Shown: positions 7,817 to 16,410, counted from the first letter of the stretch. The stretch is DNA of 28,745 nucleotides from an uncultured Collinsella sp. (GCA_900544755.1 UQWQ01000017.1:1-28745), one strand, 5' to 3'. Numbers and translations: made by a program. The notes: generated by a model not told the origin, from the sequence alone.

Positions 7817-7856
7817 GTCGTGTAGGTGAGGTCTTATGCGACCGAATGGCTTGGCC

Positions 7857-9284
7857 TTAGGCCTCCATCTCGGCGAGCTCCTCCTTGGAGAAGCCGGAGA
7901 CAAAGACGACGGCAGCGGCGATGACAAAGGAGATTGCCATACCGACGATAGCCCAGACGGTGTTCATCTGGCCACCCTGCAGGTAGTTGGTGAAGACCAG
8001 GAAGTTGGAGGCACCGCCTGCGAGGTAGTAGGTAACCCCCATGAGGCCGGAGAACACAGCGCCGATGGCACCGCCGATGAACATGCCAAACATGGTGCGA
8101 CGGAAGCGCATGAGGATGCCGAAGAGCGCGGGCTCGGTGACGCCGCCGGCGATGGCGGAGATGACGTAACCGATGGCGAGAGACTTCTCGTCGGGGTTCT
8201 TCATCTTGAGGAAGGCACCGAAGGCGCAGCCCCAGACAGCGGCCATAGCGCAGTTGGTGGAAACGAAGACGAAGGGATCGTAACCGGCAGCGATGATCTG
8301 AACCTGGGCGAGCAGGATGACGGGCATGTGCATGCCGCAGACCACGAAGAGCTGCCAGAAGGCGCCGAGGACGGCCATGACGATCAGAATACCGATGCCG
8401 CCAAGATCAGCAAGGCCGAAGAGCGCGTTAGCGATCAGCGTACCGATCTCGTTGCCGATGGGGGCGAGGACGATGAAGGCGATGGGGATGGTAACGATCA
8501 TGGTGCAAAACGGCGTGAAGACCGTGGAGAGCACGTCGGGCATGACCTTCTTAAAGAACTTCTCGACGAAGTAGAGGACAGGCACCGAAAGGATGATCGG
8601 CAGGACGGACTGCTGATAGTTAGCAGCAGCGATCTGGATGCCGTAGACGGAGATGATGCCGCCACCCTCCTGCGTGGCAGCCGTCACTACGGACGGAGCC
8701 ATGAGGGCGCCACCGAGCAGCATGCCGAGCACGGGGCTGGCGCCGAGCTTCTTAGCCGCGGCATAACCCAGGTAGATGGGGATAAAGGTGAACGTGGCCT
8801 CGTACAGCGTGGTGTAGAGGAACGTATAGGTCGGGTCGTCGGCCGAGAGCACACCGAGCATGGTGGGGCCGAGGACGGCCGCGATGGTACGGAACAGACC
8901 GCCGGCCATGAGCAGCGGGATGAGCTGGGTCATGGAGCCCGACAGATAGTCGAGGATGATATTGGGCAGGTTCTTGAGCTCGAACTTCTCCTTGGGAGCA
9001 TCGAGGTTCTCGTTGACGGCCTCACCCTGCTTGACGCCGGAGATGGCGACGAACTCGGCGAGCACCTTGGGCACGTTCTGGCCGATGATGACCTGGAGCT
9101 GGCTGCCGGCGAACTGGCAACCCAGAACACCCTTGACCTTCTTGATCTTCTCCACGTCAACCTTGTTGTTATCCTTGAGCGTCAGACGCAGGCGCGTCAT
9201 GCAGTTGGTGGCGACGGTGACATTCTCCGCACCGCCCACGAGCTCGAGGACATCGGTGGCAATCTGCTTGTTATCTACTGCCAT
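7857..9284 (-). CDS. PTS EIIBC, beta-glucoside/sucrose family
   Basis: This inner-membrane sugar permease phosphorylates its substrate during uptake. From ATG 9284 (GGGAGGGG six or seven bases upstream) it has 475 residues. The EIIB domain is N-terminal, with the phosphocysteine C28 in VATNCMTRLRLTLKD and the strand GVLGCQFAGSQLQVIIGQNV. The EIIC domain begins near residue 100 and has about ten hydrophobic segments, including SGSMTQLIPLLMAGGLF and GGVTEPALFGILMRF, the conserved GxxEP-type loop. No EIIA domain is fused and none is encoded in the window, so it must borrow one. The GH140-like gene follows and an esterase gene diverges upstream. The sugar cannot be named from sequence; the order EIIB-EIIC fits BglF/ScrA relatives. 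Confidence 0.9.
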   Translation of the reverse strand: MAVDNKQIATDVLELVGGAENVTVATNCMTRLRLTLKDNNKVDVEKIKKVKGVLGCQFAGSQLQVIIGQNVPKVLAEFVAISGVKQGEAVNENLDAPKEKFELKNLPNIILDYLSGSMTQLIPLLMAGGLFRTIAAVLGPTMLGVLSADDPTYTFLYTTLYEATFTFIPIYLGYAAAKKLGASPVLGMLLGGALMAPSVVTAATQEGGGIISVYGIQIAAANYQQSVLPIILSVPVLYFVEKFFKKVMPDVLSTVFTPFCTMIVTIPIAFIVLAPIGNEIGTLIANALFGLADLGGIGILIVMAVLGAFWQLFVVCGMHMPVILLAQVQIIAAGYDPFVFVSTNCAMAAVWGCAFGAFLKMKNPDEKSLAIGYVISAIAGGVTEPALFGILMRFRRTMFGMFIGGAIGAVFSGLMGVTYYLAGGASNFLVFTNYLQGGQMNTVWAIVGMAISFVIAAAVVFVSGFSKEELAEMEA

Positions 9285-9307
9285 GGGACCCCTCCCCATA
9301 TCTTCGT

Positions 9308-9333
9308 GTGCCAGCCCCCTTGGGCTTAGGCAC
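9308..9333 (-). other. Hairpin in the PTS leader
   Basis: GTGCC-AGCCC and GGGCT-TA-GGCAC (9308-9317 and 9322-9333) form a ten-pair stem with a two-base bulge, about ten bases before the ribosome site. A second possible stem (GGTCCGGC with GCCGGGCC, minus strand) lies upstream. No T tract follows. It is not a RAT antiterminator sequence of the BglG type. Confidence 0.35.
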
Positions 9334-9390
9334 GCCTTTGGCCCGGCGACTATAACCCCTTACGGTTGCCGGACCCTTGGATACGCTGTC

Positions 9391-9432
9391 GTAAACAAAG
9401 TGTTTACTGAACGTTTACGAGCTTTAGTTTAC
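9391..9432. promoter_or_regulatory. Operator-like cluster upstream of the PTS gene
   Basis: GTAAAC (9391-9396) and GTTTAC (9402-9407) form a 17-base palindrome with a 5-base centre. Two more GTTTAC copies follow at 9413-9418 and 9427-9432. Steps of about 11 and 14 bases suggest cooperative binding. The likely ligand is a LacI-type or similar repressor encoded elsewhere. The cluster is about 110 bases before the PTS start. Confidence 0.55.
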
Positions 9433-9628
9433 ACGGAGCGCCTCATTTGTGGCAATTTTACCGTGCAGAGTCCGGCGAACGGTAGGAAATCGGGGGTGAA
9501 CGTATTCCAATGGTGGGAGATGGTCTCTTTGACTGTCTATTGATATATGGCTCTTTACGTGGGCTTTTATTTTGATTAACACCTCTATGACCTGTTAACT
9601 CATCAACAGAAGCCCTGCTAGAAGCTAA

Positions 9629-9642
9629 TAAACATATGTTTA
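9629..9642. promoter_or_regulatory. 14-bp palindrome in the divergent regulatory region
   Basis: TAAACATATGTTTA is a perfect palindrome sharing AAACAT/ATGTTT with the site at 9712. The two are 83 bases apart, about eight helical turns, so looping between them is possible. Confidence 0.5.
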
Positions 9643-9711
9643 GTAGTTCATGGCGTGTTCAATTTTGCCGTTTACCGAGTTCATCTGGTTATTCTTCAAT
9701 TCTAGATTACA

Positions 9712-9725
9712 CTAAACATGTTTAG
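9712..9725. promoter_or_regulatory. 14-bp palindrome close to the esterase start
   Basis: CTAAACATGTTTAG is a perfect palindrome. It lies 49 bases before the chosen esterase start and about 35 before its ribosome site, where a repressor would overlap or follow the promoter. I could not identify convincing -35/-10 boxes, so the promoter itself is not called. Confidence 0.55.
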
Positions 9726-9774
9726 ATTGTATTGCCGCTTTTGTTTCCCACTAGCGGCGCAAGGGAGGCAGCTC

Positions 9775-11112
9775 ATGGAACTCAAATTGTGTACCTACGC
9801 AACCGTCACCACCTTGGGCGACTTTGGCCCCTGGATCAGCAAGGTCGTACTCGACCTGCCCTGCACCGTGCGCGCCAACGACATCGACACGAACACCTTC
9901 CATATATATGTAGAGCGTCACGAGCGCTCGGGCGAGGTTCTGATGCGCAAGGAGCGCGGCGCCGACCATGCCGCGCCCTCCGTGGGTTACATCGACATTC
10001 TCGCCGCATATCCGTGCGACGAGAACGGACGTAAGCTCGCCGTGGGCACCCATGTGGCACTCGAGGTCGCCGAGCAGCGCCTGACCAAAAAGATCGAAGG
10101 CGGCGTCATGGGCTCGCGCATGCTCGATGACCAGCTGCACATCACGCAGCTCGCGGCTCTTCCCGGCAATGACGGCGACGATCTCACCTGCGGCCTGGTC
10201 TTCGACACCTGCCGTGGCGATATCTGCCCCGCGCTCAAAGGCTGGAGCAACGCCACGCAAAAGACCGCCGTCGACGGTATCGCGCTCGAATACGGCTTCT
10301 TTGAGCCCAGCTTTAAGGCCGAGGACTCGGCATGCTTCAACCCCTTTGCGCCCGAGGCCACGGCCATGCCCCAAAAGGCACCGCTCGTGGTGTATCTGCA
10401 CGGCGCCGGCGAGGGCAAGGGCGCCACGCAGGGCGAAGGCGCCACGCGCGCCTATATCGGCAACCGCGTGACGGCCATCAGCCAGGCGCAGATCCAGCGC
10501 TACTTTGGCGGCTTTGCCTGGGTGCTCGTGCCGCAGTCGCCCACGTTTTGGATGGACAACGGCGTCGAGCAACTCGGTCGCTCCAACCAGAGCATCTACT
10601 CCTCCGTGCTCAAGGCGCTTATCGACGAGTTTGTCGCCGAGCATGCCGACCGCATCGACACCGACCGCATCGTGGTCGCCGGTCTTTCCAACGGCGGCTT
10701 TATGACCCTGCGCCTGTGCGCCGACTACCCCGATTTCTTCGCCGCGGGCCTTCCCTGCTGCGCCCCGTGGTACAACGCCACGGACGAGGACGTAGCCGCG
10801 CTCGCCAAGACGCCGCTGTGGTTTACGCACTCCAAGGGCGACGAGCTTGTGTCACCGCAACAGACCGTGCTGCCGCTCACGGCGCGCCTGCGCGATGCCG
10901 GCGCCAACGTGCACCTCACCTACTTTAGCCATGTCGAGGACCTGACCGGCGTGTATCGCGAGGCCGACGGCTCGGCCAAGAAGACGTTCAACCACGGCGT
11001 GTGGATCCACCAATTCAACGACCTGTGTTATCAAGACTTCGACGGGGGCAACGTACTCATCGACGGCGAGCCGGTGGGCTGCTGGGAGTGGTCGGCCAGG
11101 GTCGACCGCTAA
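9775..11112 (+). CDS. Alpha/beta-hydrolase esterase with N-terminal beta domain
   Basis: The 445-residue protein is a serine esterase of the prolyl-oligopeptidase/feruloyl-esterase-like group. About 200 N-terminal residues appear beta-rich and non-catalytic, as in esterases with an Ig-like N-terminal domain. The hydrolase fold follows: LVVYLHGAGEG (oxyanion region near 204-214), the nucleophile elbow GLSNGG with S305, a candidate acid in THSKGDELV and a candidate histidine in FNHGVWIHQF near the C-terminus. There is no signal peptide. ATG 9775 is preceded by AAGGGAGG; an in-frame ATG at 9718 has no ribosome site and lies in the operator palindrome. Next to a glycosidase and a PTS, it may remove acyl groups from imported glycosides. 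The substrate is unproven. Confidence 0.82.
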   Translation: MELKLCTYATVTTLGDFGPWISKVVLDLPCTVRANDIDTNTFHIYVERHERSGEVLMRKERGADHAAPSVGYIDILAAYPCDENGRKLAVGTHVALEVAEQRLTKKIEGGVMGSRMLDDQLHITQLAALPGNDGDDLTCGLVFDTCRGDICPALKGWSNATQKTAVDGIALEYGFFEPSFKAEDSACFNPFAPEATAMPQKAPLVVYLHGAGEGKGATQGEGATRAYIGNRVTAISQAQIQRYFGGFAWVLVPQSPTFWMDNGVEQLGRSNQSIYSSVLKALIDEFVAEHADRIDTDRIVVAGLSNGGFMTLRLCADYPDFFAAGLPCCAPWYNATDEDVAALAKTPLWFTHSKGDELVSPQQTVLPLTARLRDAGANVHLTYFSHVEDLTGVYREADGSAKKTFNHGVWIHQFNDLCYQDFDGGNVLIDGEPVGCWEWSARVDR

Positions 11113-11191
11113 GCCCTCCCATCGCGGGGACCGGGGTTTAGTCTTGCCTTGCGCGTAACTGGCTGAATTGATTTTGATTGGAGCTGTTCCT

Positions 11192-12703
11192 ATGTCCCAG
11201 AAGTTGACTCGGGTGATTGTTACCACTGATATGGAAGTCGATGATATGAACTCACTTGTTCATTTGGCTCTGTATCTCAACTTGCTTGATGTTCAGGCTG
11301 TGGTGTATACGGCTTCGCAGTATCACTTTCTTGGGGATGGGGTTCATACGCTCGGCGAGGTGAATTCGCATTGGCGGACCAAAGGGCGGCGCTCTTATGA
11401 GTGGGCTGTTGTGCCTCATGAGCCCGATCCGCTAGCCGGCGAGCTTCGTGAGTATCGGCCGTTTCCCGAGCATTGGATTGAGAGTCTCTGGAGTAATGAA
11501 TATGCCCAGGCTTGGCCGCAGTTGCAGGCAAATGCGGCCGCTGCCGGTGAGCCGCCGTTTCCCACGCCCGCCCAGATGATCGAGCGCACCTTTGTGGGAA
11601 ATGTTGCCTTTGAGGGTGATGTGACTGAGGAAACTGAGGGGTCTCGCGTAATTGCGCAGGCGATTCTGGATGATGATCCGCGTACGTTATGGTTGCTCAG
11701 CTGGGGTGGTATGAATACGATCGTTCGCGCCCTCATGAGTATTGCCGAGCGCTATCGCGCCACGCCCGAGTGGCCCGCCGTGCAGCAGCAGGTCTATCAG
11801 AAGGTGCGCGTGATGGGCGTTGCCGATGGCGTGGGACAGGACAACTCGTGGCTCGACCATGGGCGCGAGCTCTTTCCCGAGCTCATCTTTTGGCGTACGC
11901 CCTATATGTATGGCAACTATTTCGACGCCAAAACAGCTCAGCCCGATACGCTGCCGCTGTTTAAGGCTCCCTGGCCCGAGCAGAATCTCACGCAGGGCAA
12001 CGGCCCCCTCATGGCACGCTATATGCTCTATGGCGATGGTAAGGTCTACGAAAACGAGCCTGAGCGCTTTCAGTTTGGCAAGCATGCCCGTCTGGATTGG
12101 GGCCTGGAAGGCATGCCCGCGGTGCAGTTTGAGCGCGGCGATTTTATGGCCGAAGGCGACAGCATGACCTATATTCCGCTGCTGCCGTTTGGCCTGCGCG
12201 GTATTGACGACCGCGACTTCGATACGCTACTCGGCCGCATGTTTCTTGATGGACACCCCGATGCGAAGGCGCCCGCCGATTTTGCCTCCATCAGCACGCC
12301 CGCAGACGACAATCTCAATCCCTACCTGCGTGCCTATCAGGAAGACTTTGCCGCCCGCGCGCAATGGTGTGCCCATGATCCGGCAGCCTGCTCGCATCCG
12401 GCGCATGTTGTCGAGGTCACGGCCGACCGCAGCGCCGCAGCCGGCGAGCGCATCGACCTTGCGGCGACCATCGTCGACCCCGACGGCAGGGGCTTCGATG
12501 CGCATTGGGATGTCGCCGTAGACCCGTCGAGCTATGCAGGCGTCCAGGATCTGTCGCTATGGCAAGAATGCACGGAGGATGCCACTTTCATCGTGCCCGC
12601 CGACGCACGACCCAGCGACCGCTTTGTGCTCACCCTCACCGTGCAGACGCGCGCCGAGTGCTCCTGCACCCGCTACACCCAGGTCGCCGTGACTGTGGCA
12701 TAG
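11192..12703 (+). CDS. DUF1593 nucleoside-hydrolase-like protein
   Basis: The 503-residue protein resembles DUF1593/Sde182-type proteins, which pair a nucleoside-hydrolase-like N-terminal domain with a C-terminal beta-sandwich. The N-terminal TTDMEVDDMNSL (D13, D17, D18) matches the metal-binding aspartate signature of nucleoside hydrolases. TLWLLSWGGMNTI and NSWLDHGRELFPEL are further conserved segments. The last 90 residues contain VVEVTADRSAAAGERIDLAAT and end in a strand-rich domain. No signal peptide is visible, although characterised relatives are linked to secreted polysaccharide degradation. ATG 11192 has GGAG eight bases upstream. The gap to the esterase stop is 79 bases, so the two are probably one operon. 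The first third uses many more T-ending codons than the rest. Function is probably hydrolysis of a glycosidic bond, but this is inference. Confidence 0.78.
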   Translation: MSQKLTRVIVTTDMEVDDMNSLVHLALYLNLLDVQAVVYTASQYHFLGDGVHTLGEVNSHWRTKGRRSYEWAVVPHEPDPLAGELREYRPFPEHWIESLWSNEYAQAWPQLQANAAAAGEPPFPTPAQMIERTFVGNVAFEGDVTEETEGSRVIAQAILDDDPRTLWLLSWGGMNTIVRALMSIAERYRATPEWPAVQQQVYQKVRVMGVADGVGQDNSWLDHGRELFPELIFWRTPYMYGNYFDAKTAQPDTLPLFKAPWPEQNLTQGNGPLMARYMLYGDGKVYENEPERFQFGKHARLDWGLEGMPAVQFERGDFMAEGDSMTYIPLLPFGLRGIDDRDFDTLLGRMFLDGHPDAKAPADFASISTPADDNLNPYLRAYQEDFAARAQWCAHDPAACSHPAHVVEVTADRSAAAGERIDLAATIVDPDGRGFDAHWDVAVDPSSYAGVQDLSLWQECTEDATFIVPADARPSDRFVLTLTVQTRAECSCTRYTQVAVTVA

Positions 12704-12746
12704 CAAGGGCGACGCCCACATTCGACAAAGAGTGTCCCCAAGTGCC

Positions 12747-12860
12747 AAACGAGCGGGGATTTTTGGACACCCAAACAACGAGAGTGGACAATCTCCCACT
12801 TTGAGCCCACAAGCAGGCCAAAAATGGGAGATTATCCACTCTCGTTCTGCGAGCACTCAT
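12747..12860. repeat. 114-bp dispersed hairpin element, copy 1
   Basis: The core is a 22-bp stem (12777-12798 and 12825-12846) with one mismatch and a 26-base loop, AGTGG..ATCTCCCA on the left arm. Copy 2 lies at 21645-21758 with the same length and 11 substitutions. The element has no reading frame of note. Confidence 0.88.
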
Positions 12861-12914
12861 TGGGGACGCACTTAAATGAATAGTTTCACTCATTTAAGTG
12901 CGTCCCCAATGAGT
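12855..12914. repeat. 25-bp perfect inverted repeat with 10-base loop
   Basis: The arms at 12855-12879 and 12890-12914 are exact reverse complements. Each contains GGGGACGCACTTAAATGA or its complement. A single unit of this type occurs inverted at 21751-21781. There is no T tract, so it is not an ordinary terminator. Confidence 0.9.
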
Positions 12915-13035
12915 AGGAAAAATGGGCCATGTGTCCCAGTTGTGGAGACTCGTTGAGCCGTCTGGGTATCGTGAAAGGCTGCGCACTCCCCCATCATCAA
13001 AAGTGACACACGCTACCAGTTGATGGGAGGCAGCC

Positions 13036-13773
13036 ATGGGCTTCTTTGACAAGATGTTCGAGAAGAAAGAGTGCGCGATTTGCGGTACCGAGCTGGGACT
13101 TCTAGGTAAGACAAAAATCAATGAAGGCTACCTGTGCAAAGAGTGCGCCGGCAAGCTCTCCCCCTACTTTCACGGCTATCGCTCCAGCACCGCGGACGAT
13201 ATCCGCGAGCAGCTCGCCTACCGCGAGGCCAATGCCGAGCGCTTGGCGTCGTTCAACCCCACGCGCACGCTTTCTGCCGGGCGCACCAACATCATGCTCG
13301 ATGAGGACGCGGGCCTGCTGATCATCACCTCGCAGAGCCGCTGGCGCGACGCCAATCCCGACATCATCGAGTTCTCGCAGGTACTCGGCTGCGATATGGA
13401 TATCGACGAGCATCGCACCGAAATCTATCGCGAGACCAAGGACGGCGAGCGCGAGAGCTACAACCCGCCGCGCTACGACCTGGATTACGACTTTAATCTG
13501 ACCATTCACGTCAACACGCCGTACTTTACCGAGATCAACCTGCGCGTAAACGACTCCACCATCGATCAGCGCGGCTCCATCGAATACCGCGAGGCCAAGC
13601 GCCAGGCAACCGAGGTCCGCGACGCGCTGGTGCAGCTGCGCCAGGAGACGCGCGACAGCGTCGTGGCCGCCAAGGCCCCCAAGACCGCGGTGACCTGCCC
13701 CTTCTGCGGAGCCACCACCATTCCCGATGCCAGTGGGCGCTGCGAATACTGCGGCGGCGCCATCGGCGCATAG
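13036..13773 (+). CDS. DUF4428-type zinc-ribbon protein
   Basis: The 245-residue protein has an N-terminal four-cysteine ribbon (CAICGTELG ... YLCKECAGKL, near 13-40) as in DUF4428 proteins. The middle part, about 60-190, is beta-rich with no known enzyme motif. A short helix precedes a second ribbon at the C-terminus (CPFCGATTIPDASGRCEYCGG). It lacks membrane segments. ATG 13036 is preceded by GGGAGG. Two genes with related zinc ribbons follow at short spacing, so the three are probably one operon. DUF4428 proteins have no settled biochemical role; the neighbours suggest a part in a membrane-associated SPFH complex. Confidence 0.82.
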   Translation: MGFFDKMFEKKECAICGTELGLLGKTKINEGYLCKECAGKLSPYFHGYRSSTADDIREQLAYREANAERLASFNPTRTLSAGRTNIMLDEDAGLLIITSQSRWRDANPDIIEFSQVLGCDMDIDEHRTEIYRETKDGERESYNPPRYDLDYDFNLTIHVNTPYFTEINLRVNDSTIDQRGSIEYREAKRQATEVRDALVQLRQETRDSVVAAKAPKTAVTCPFCGATTIPDASGRCEYCGGAIGA

Positions 13774-13797
13774 TCTCCGGCACGGAAAGGACCGATC

Positions 13798-15120
13798 ATG
13801 GCCTTCGAGAGCGTTAACTATCAGTGCCCTGCCTGCGGTGGTCCCCTGCATTTTGCCAGCGCCGAGCAAAAGCTTGTCTGCGACTACTGTGACTCACGCT
13901 TTGAAGTCGAAGAAGTCGAGGCCCTCTATCGCGAGCGCCAGGACAAGGCAGATGCCAAAGCCGATGCGGCAGCCGCAACGCCCAAGTCCGTCGCCGACGA
14001 CGCGGTGCAGGAGCTCGCCCAAAACGCCGGCTACATCTGCTCGTCGTGCGGCGCCGAGCTCGTGTCCGACGGCACCGTCGCCGTCACCACCTGCCCGTAC
14101 TGCGGTAACTCCGCCGTGGCGCCCGGCCAGCTCTCTGGCGACTTCTCACCCGACCTGGTGATTCCGTTTAAGCTCGGGCGCGACGATGTCACGGCCGCAC
14201 TCAAGGAACACTATAAGGGCAAGATCTTGCTGCCCAAGAGCTTTGTCACCGGCAACCACATCGACGAGGTCCAAGGTGTCTACGTGCCGTTTTGGCTCTA
14301 CGGCGCCCGCGTTGACGGCGAAGTGTACTTTGACGCGACCAACGAGACCGTGACCGAGGAATCCGATCGCACCGTCACGACCACCGACCACTACGATGCC
14401 TATCGCAAGGGCAATATCTCGTTTAAGCGCGTGCCCGTCGACGGATCGTCCAAGATGCCCGACGGCCACATGGACGCCATCGAGCCGTTTGACTACGACG
14501 CGCTGCGTCCGTTCTCGGTCGCATATATGCCCGGCTACATCGCCAACCGTTACGACGAGGACTGCGAGACCTGCAAGGCGCGCGCCGAGCGCCGTATGGA
14601 AGAAAGCACGATCTCGGCCCTGCGCGAGACCGTCGTCGACGAATACGACGATGCCACGGTCGAAAGCAAGCAGCTCGACTACACCTGGGAAGACAGCGAC
14701 TACGCCCTGTTCCCCGTCTGGATGCTCTCCACCTCGTGGAACGGCAAGAGTTACCTGTTTGCCATGAACGGCCAGACCGGCCGCTTGGTCGGCGAGCTCC
14801 CCTGCTCCAAGCCCAAGCTCGCTATTGCCTCGGTGCTGTTCTTTGTGATCGGATTTGTCCTCTCCCAGATTCTCTTTATGGGCGAGAACGCCTTCGATCC
14901 GGATTACCTCGCCTTTGATATCGAGGGCATCCTCATCAACATCGTCGCGCCGCTGATCATCGTGATTATCGGAGACGTGCTACTGGTAGGCCAGCTCAAG
15001 ACGGCCAACGAGGCCACCCACGCCGACGAGTACTGCGGCGAGCTCGACCTGGTCGAGAAGCACGACACCTTCAGCCACACCGAGACCACCGTCGTCATGA
15101 AGGACGACAAGGACGACTAA
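13798..15120 (+). CDS. Zinc-ribbon membrane protein, YdjG-like
   Basis: The 440-residue protein starts with a TFIIB-like ribbon (CPACGGPLHFASAEQKLVCDYC, split here as CPACGG and CDYC near 10-31), then a charged alanine-rich linker and a second ribbon (CSSCGAEL ... CPYCGNSA near 81-104). A conserved soluble region follows (IPFKLGRDD, GVYVPFWLYGARV, PGYIANRYDEDCETC). Two membrane segments near 340-360 and 380-400 (ASVLFFVIGFVLSQILF and INIVAPLIIVIIGDVLLVG) precede an acidic tail. This layout resembles YdjG of Bacillus subtilis, which sits beside YdjI. GAAAGGA precedes ATG 13798. It lies 24 bases after the DUF4428 gene. It is probably a membrane anchor or sensor for the cluster; that role is inferred. 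Confidence 0.78.
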   Translation: MAFESVNYQCPACGGPLHFASAEQKLVCDYCDSRFEVEEVEALYRERQDKADAKADAAAATPKSVADDAVQELAQNAGYICSSCGAELVSDGTVAVTTCPYCGNSAVAPGQLSGDFSPDLVIPFKLGRDDVTAALKEHYKGKILLPKSFVTGNHIDEVQGVYVPFWLYGARVDGEVYFDATNETVTEESDRTVTTTDHYDAYRKGNISFKRVPVDGSSKMPDGHMDAIEPFDYDALRPFSVAYMPGYIANRYDEDCETCKARAERRMEESTISALRETVVDEYDDATVESKQLDYTWEDSDYALFPVWMLSTSWNGKSYLFAMNGQTGRLVGELPCSKPKLAIASVLFFVIGFVLSQILFMGENAFDPDYLAFDIEGILINIVAPLIIVIIGDVLLVGQLKTANEATHADEYCGELDLVEKHDTFSHTETTVVMKDDKDD

Positions 15121-15168
15121 CCATCCTGACCAATACCACCCGGCCTTTGACGAGAAAGGAAGATCACC

Positions 15169-16410
15169 ATGGGACTCTTGAAAGCTGGATTGGGAGCTGC
15201 CGGCGGCGTCATGGCCGACCAGTGGAAGGAATTTATCTACTGCGAATCGATGCCTGCTGACGTCTTGGCCTGCAAGGGCAGCAAACGCACCGGTGGCCGC
15301 AGCTCCAACACGCGCGGCGAGGACAACGTCATCTCCAACGGCTCGGTCATCGCCGTCAACGACGGCCAGGGCATGCTCGTGGTGCAAAACGGCAAGATCA
15401 TCGAAGTCGCGCTGGAGCCTGGTGAGTTCGTCTTCGATACCGGCAGCGAGCCGAGCGTCTTTAGCGGCAACCTGGGCGATTCCATCAAGGAGACCTTCGC
15501 CAATATCGGCAGCCGCTTTACCTTTGGCGGCGACGCGGGCAAGGACCAGCGCGTCTACTTCATCAACACCAAGGAGATCATCGGCAACAAGTACGGCACC
15601 GCCTCGCCCGTGCCCTTCCGCGTGGTCGATAACAACATTGGTCTGGACGTCGACATCTCCGTGCGCTGCAACGGCGAGTATTCGTACCGCATCACCAACC
15701 CGCTGCTGTTCTACACCAACGTATGCGGCAACGTGACCGATAGCTACACGCGCGACAAGATCGACAGCCAGCTTAAGTCCGAGCTGCTCACCGCCCTGCA
15801 GCCCGCCTTCGCCAAGATCTCGGAGATGGGCATCCGCTACAGCGCCATCCCCGGCCACACCACCGAGCTCGCTCGTGCGCTCAACGAGGTCCTCTCTGCC
15901 GACTGGCGCGACCTGCGTGGTGTCGAGATCGTGAGCTTTGGCGTCAACTCCATCGCCGCCTCGCAAGAAGACGAGCAGATGATCAAGGACCTGCAGAAGG
16001 CCGCAGTCATGCGCGATCCCACCATGGCGGCAGCCAACATTGCCAGCGCCCAGAGCGACGCAATGCGCGCGGCAGCCGCCAATCCCAACGGCGCGATGGC
16101 AGGCTTTATGGGCATGGGCATGGCAGGTGGCATGGGCGGCATGAACGCCAGCCAGCTGTTCGCCGCCGGCCAGGCACAGCAGCAGGCCGCCCCGCAGCCG
16201 GCTCCGGCACCCGCTCCCGCGCCGGCATCCGCTGCCACGCCTGCGGCCGGTGCATGGACCTGCAGCTGCGGCGCCACCAACACCGGCAAGTTCTGCTCCG
16301 GGTGCGGCAGTCCCGCACCCGCCCCGGCACCGGCCAAGTGGTTCTGCCCCAACTGCGGCAGCGAAAACGGCGGCAAGTTCTGCAGCAACTGCGGAACGCC
16401 CAGGCCCTAG
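15169..16410 (+). CDS. SPFH-domain protein with C-terminal zinc ribbons, YdjI-like
   Basis: The 413-residue protein matches the SPFH/virion-core-like family of YdjI. The N-terminal WKEFIYCESMPADVLACKG is typical. An SPFH-type beta/alpha body spans about 25-270, including SNGSVIAVNDGQGMLVVQNGK, split here as SNGSVIAV and GMLVVQNGK, and EIVSFGVNSI. A methionine/glycine and proline/alanine linker follows near 300-360 (MGMGMAGGMGGM, then APAPAPAPA). The end has two four-cysteine ribbons (CSCGATNTGKFCSGCG and CPNCGSENGGKFCSNCG). AAAGGAAG precedes ATG 15169. In B. subtilis the relative YdjI brings the phage-shock protein PspA to damaged membranes. No pspA-like gene is in this window. Confidence 0.86.
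   Translation: MGLLKAGLGAAGGVMADQWKEFIYCESMPADVLACKGSKRTGGRSSNTRGEDNVISNGSVIAVNDGQGMLVVQNGKIIEVALEPGEFVFDTGSEPSVFSGNLGDSIKETFANIGSRFTFGGDAGKDQRVYFINTKEIIGNKYGTASPVPFRVVDNNIGLDVDISVRCNGEYSYRITNPLLFYTNVCGNVTDSYTRDKIDSQLKSELLTALQPAFAKISEMGIRYSAIPGHTTELARALNEVLSADWRDLRGVEIVSFGVNSIAASQEDEQMIKDLQKAAVMRDPTMAAANIASAQSDAMRAAAANPNGAMAGFMGMGMAGGMGGMNASQLFAAGQAQQQAAPQPAPAPAPAPASAATPAAGAWTCSCGATNTGKFCSGCGSPAPAPAPAKWFCPNCGSENGGKFCSNCGTPRP

Larger units (their letters stand above)
12704..13035. other. Gene-free 332-base region made of hairpin repeats
   Basis: It has no gene. It contains a 114-bp dispersed element (12747-12860), a 25-bp perfect inverted repeat (12855-12914) and a short TGGGACACATGGCCC-like word (near 12928-12943, minus strand) with a relative near 21564-21579. 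The last 20 bases carry GGGAGG, the ribosome site of the next gene. I could not assign a promoter. Confidence 0.6.

Noticed and set aside
7649..7927. N-terminal extension of the GH140-like protein to 530 residues
   Set aside because: The extra part covers the intergenic hairpins and overlaps the PTS stop, looks low-complexity, and has no ribosome site. ATG 7648 has one.
9285..9340. BglG-type RAT antiterminator or a known riboswitch in the PTS leader
   Set aside because: Hairpins are present but no RAT consensus, no T tract and no known riboswitch signature could be found.
8956..9543. Plus-strand frame crossing the PTS start and the divergent region
   Set aside because: It is antisense to the EIIB domain at one end and has no ribosome site or recognisable domain.
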